Below, in pieces: positions 62,488-64,000 of a stretch of DNA of 64,000 bases; the stretch's first letter is position 1, and every line of letters starts with the position of its first letter. The translations under genes and the position numbers were made by a program. This stretch comes from Pseudohalioglobus lutimaris (GTDB lineage: Bacteria; Pseudomonadota; Gammaproteobacteria; Pseudomonadales; Halieaceae): NCBI RefSeq assembly GCF_002866825.1, contig NZ_PKUS01000023.1, positions 1 through 64,000 of the forward strand, written 5' to 3'. The notes under the pieces are model-generated. The model made no database searches and was not told where the DNA came from. It saw only the letters and a list, made by a program, of their open reading frames with translations.

Positions 62488-62511
62488 AAAGGAACCCCGA
62501 GGGGTTCCTTT
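62488..62511 (-). terminator. Terminator of the 63.2-kb small operon
   Basis: AAAGGAACCCC-GAG-GGGGTTCCTTT-type hairpin with A/T ends; leftward it is followed by a TTTCGTTTTTT tail. It ends the leftward operon 62552-63191. Confidence 0.85.
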
Positions 62512-62551
62512 CAGAGCGGCAAGCTGACTTGCCGTGAAGTAAGTGTAGTTG

Positions 62552-62662
62552 TCAGGCCAACACGTACAGGATCAATGTCGCCACCAGTGCAGATGCGAGC
62601 AAAGTCAGACCCGCGTAAACGGGTAATGACATCGCACGCTTTGCATCGCTATCTGGTTTCAT
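62552..62662 (-). CDS. Very small membrane peptide
   Basis: 36 residues from an ATG at 62662, behind GGTGAAGTGG. After a short charged start it is one membrane helix (VYAGLTLLASALVATLILYV). It follows the 62674 gene by 11 bases in the same operon. It resembles small holin- or toxin-like peptides only in its build. Confidence 0.5.
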   Translation of the reverse strand: MKPDSDAKRAMSLPVYAGLTLLASALVATLILYVLA

Positions 62663-62673
62663 CCACTTCACCG

Positions 62674-62865
62674 TTACGCTCCACCGAAGACCTTGATGAT
62701 CGTTGCGGCGGTAGCACCTGCTATGGCAATGGTTCGTAACCATTCGAGGAAATGGCGTCGCTCATTCAACACAATATCGCGTTCGACCTGCAGGGTCTCT
62801 GCGCGAAGCTTGCGCCTTTTGAGTTCGGCGATGTCCTCCTGGATTGCTTTATCGTCCTCGGTCAT
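62674..62865 (-). CDS. Small tail-anchored helical protein
   Basis: 63 residues: a charged amphipathic helix (DKAIQEDIAELKRRKLRAET; LQVERDIVLNERRHFLEW) followed by a hydrophobic end (IAIAGATAATIIKVFGG). The ATG overlaps the preceding stop (62862), so it is coupled. Unrecognised. Confidence 0.6.
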   Translation of the reverse strand: MTEDDKAIQEDIAELKRRKLRAETLQVERDIVLNERRHFLEWLRTIAIAGATAATIIKVFGGA

Positions 62866-63191
62866 TGGCTTAGCCTCCGATCCGCGTCTGAAAAATCAAT
62901 CCGCGCCACCTTACCGACACGGCCCCGAACCAGCTGTACCCGCATGGCGATCGGCAATTCACCCACTGCCAGGTCCAGGCGCGGTGCGAAATCCACATAC
63001 CGCGCAGCTTCGAATCGGCTCACCAGCTCCACTGCACTCGCAGCTTCACTGACGATCGAATCAACCCGCTTCGTGGTTCCTTGAAGAACCTTGAGTACCT
63101 TGGGGTCTACGACCACCGGGCACTGGAAGAGGGGTTCTGGCTCATCGTTCAGGCCATACTTCACTTTTACGACGTTCGTGATGCTATTCAT
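62862..63191 (-). CDS. Hypothetical protein, first gene of the small operon
   Basis: 109 residues after AGGAGAAGC-ATATG. Mixed alpha/beta (ITNVVKVKYGLNDEPEPLFQ; ASAVELVSRFEAARYVDFAP; MRVQLVRGRVGKVARIDFSD). No family recognised. It heads the operon with the hairpin-array leader and copy 3 of the shared box. Confidence 0.6.
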   Translation of the reverse strand: MNSITNVVKVKYGLNDEPEPLFQCPVVVDPKVLKVLQGTTKRVDSIVSEAASAVELVSRFEAARYVDFAPRLDLAVGELPIAMRVQLVRGRVGKVARIDFSDADRRLSQ

Positions 63192-63226
63192 ATGCTTCTC
63201 CTATGGGAAAAACGTCGAATAGCATC

Positions 63227-63342
63227 ACCCGACGGATAAGCTACCCGACGGGTTGGAACGTTCGAATGCCTTTACAGGCACTCTGCTGGGTGTCCCAGCG
63301 TGAGATGCAGGGTGTCCCTGCTACTTAATGCCACTGAAAGTG
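63227..63342 (-). ncRNA. Structured 5' leader with the shared hairpin module, copy 3
   Basis: Direct repeats ACCCGACGG at 63227 and 63243 are followed by hairpins TGCCT-TTAC-AGGCA (63267-63280), GCTGGG-TGT-CCCAGC (63285-63299), GCAGGG-TGT-CCCTGC (63307-63321) and CACT-GAA-AGTG (63332-63342). The last two and their spacing match the modules at 50.67 and 61.98 kb. It lies 36 to 150 bases upstream of the 63191 start. Confidence 0.65.
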
Positions 63343-63393
63343 ACCACCAAGTGAAATCAGCTTAATCCGATATTTCGGCAAAAAATAGGTAAG

Positions 63394-63406
63394 GTTTCTT
63401 ACGTTA
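63394..63406. promoter_or_regulatory. Shared 13-bp box, copy 3
   Basis: GTTTCTTACGTTA, identical to the copies at 54524 and 62067. It lies between the leftward small operon and the rightward gene at 63427, so it could serve both. Confidence 0.6.
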
Positions 63407-63426
63407 TGGGAGGCCCTGCCAGTATC

Positions 63427-64000
63427 ATGAGCGCTGGGGCAGAAATGGAGATTGTCGTGCAAGGAGACACCATACCCGTTATAGAGCAGGACACGAGTCA
63501 GAACCTCGATATAGGCCAGGCGACCATCGAGCCATTCGGATTAAGTGCGCTCTTGGATATCCAGTCAGACACAAATGCAGCTGTGCCTCTAGTCATTCGT
63601 GGCAAAGCACTGCAAGAAAATGGGCGGGTAGTGGAGGGGTCGGCGGTTTTGCGAGCCACCACCCAATTTAACTACCTGCCTAAGCCCCACGTACTGGTCC
63701 CGGGCGGTTGGGTACCTCTGGCACTCTCCCCCGTACACAACTTCCTCATCGATAGGAATATCCTCAGCCTGCTTGAACAACTACACGCGGGGCGTAGTAA
63801 CGCCAGGCTGGAACGGATCGAGTGGTGGTGCCAGCATCTCGACCGGCCCTCGGTCTTACTGAATCCGCTGCCGATCGCATGGGAGGGCGACAAGGGTCAG
63901 ATACCATCGTTTTCTGATATCCGCCATGCCCTCGATAACGCCAGGGCGACGCTGGCCGGAATTTTCCCGAAGGCTCGGACCGTACCATTCGACCAGAATA
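63427..64000 (+). CDS. Unknown protein, cut by the right edge
   Basis: At least 191 residues, open to the end of the window; a Met six codons in (63445) is another possible start. The middle has a hydrophobic strand ending in acidic-polar residues (HNFLIDRNILSLLEQLHAG), which recalls the first strand of PIN-like nucleases, but the other acidic residues cannot be placed. Further on it reads WWCQHLDRPSVLLNPLPIAW. The function is open. Confidence 0.6.
   Translation, partial: MSAGAEMEIVVQGDTIPVIEQDTSQNLDIGQATIEPFGLSALLDIQSDTNAAVPLVIRGKALQENGRVVEGSAVLRATTQFNYLPKPHVLVPGGWVPLALSPVHNFLIDRNILSLLEQLHAGRSNARLERIEWWCQHLDRPSVLLNPLPIAWEGDKGQIPSFSDIRHALDNARATLAGIFPKARTVPFDQN

Overview
The window looks like part of a large conjugative plasmid, or a plasmid-derived integrative element, of a Gammaproteobacterium. 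The tra genes are of the 'integrating conjugative element' type (MPF-G, PFGI/SXT-like order), and they share the window with an iteron/Rep_3 replicon, a ParAB pair, several ParB-like proteins, topB, csrA, radC and KfrA-like genes. Codon use and gene families suggest a Pseudomonas/Marinobacter-like marine host, but I cannot fix the genus. No rRNA, tRNA, CRISPR array or insertion sequence was seen.

Layout. 0-5 kb: a glycyl radical enzyme (cut by the left edge) divergent from a LysR regulator, then a KfrA-like coiled-coil protein. 5-22 kb: a cargo island opened by a tyrosine recombinase. It holds a membrane-anchored caspase-like protease with a small membrane partner, an alpha/beta hydrolase with a secreted partner, a zinc-ribbon/RES protein, and a tightly packed leftward five-gene operon (SIS-HAD fusion, phosphoribosyltransferase-like protein, P-loop ATPase, unknown Rossmann-like protein, PfkB kinase). 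A near-perfect LexA box lies upstream of this operon. 22-42.7 kb: topB, csrA and about 19 leftward conjugation genes ending in traG, most overlapping by a few bases. Those from 42.6 kb leftward have one strong promoter. 42.7-49 kb: a divergent regulator, a gamma-glutamylcyclotransferase-like protein, and a TonB receptor / sensor kinase / substrate-binding protein set. 49-64 kb: maintenance genes, namely a second recombinase, a TraI-C-like protein, parB-parA, an iteron origin and rep, two more ParB-like proteins, a frameshifted phosphoribosyltransferase gene, radC and several small genes.

The most interesting signals are: (1) the LexA-box five-gene operon, which combines nucleotide/sugar chemistry with an ATPase and is a good candidate for a little-described conflict or stress system; (2) structured 5' leaders built from serial small hairpins, sharing a common module at three loci about 1-12 kb apart; (3) an element-encoded CsrA, with GGA-loop hairpins in its own leader and over the Shine-Dalgarno of a distant small gene; (4) a 13-bp box shared by three operons of the maintenance region; (5) an orphan iteron plus DnaA box 3.9 kb from the origin. 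Family names are by eye from motifs and overall resemblance; no database search was possible.
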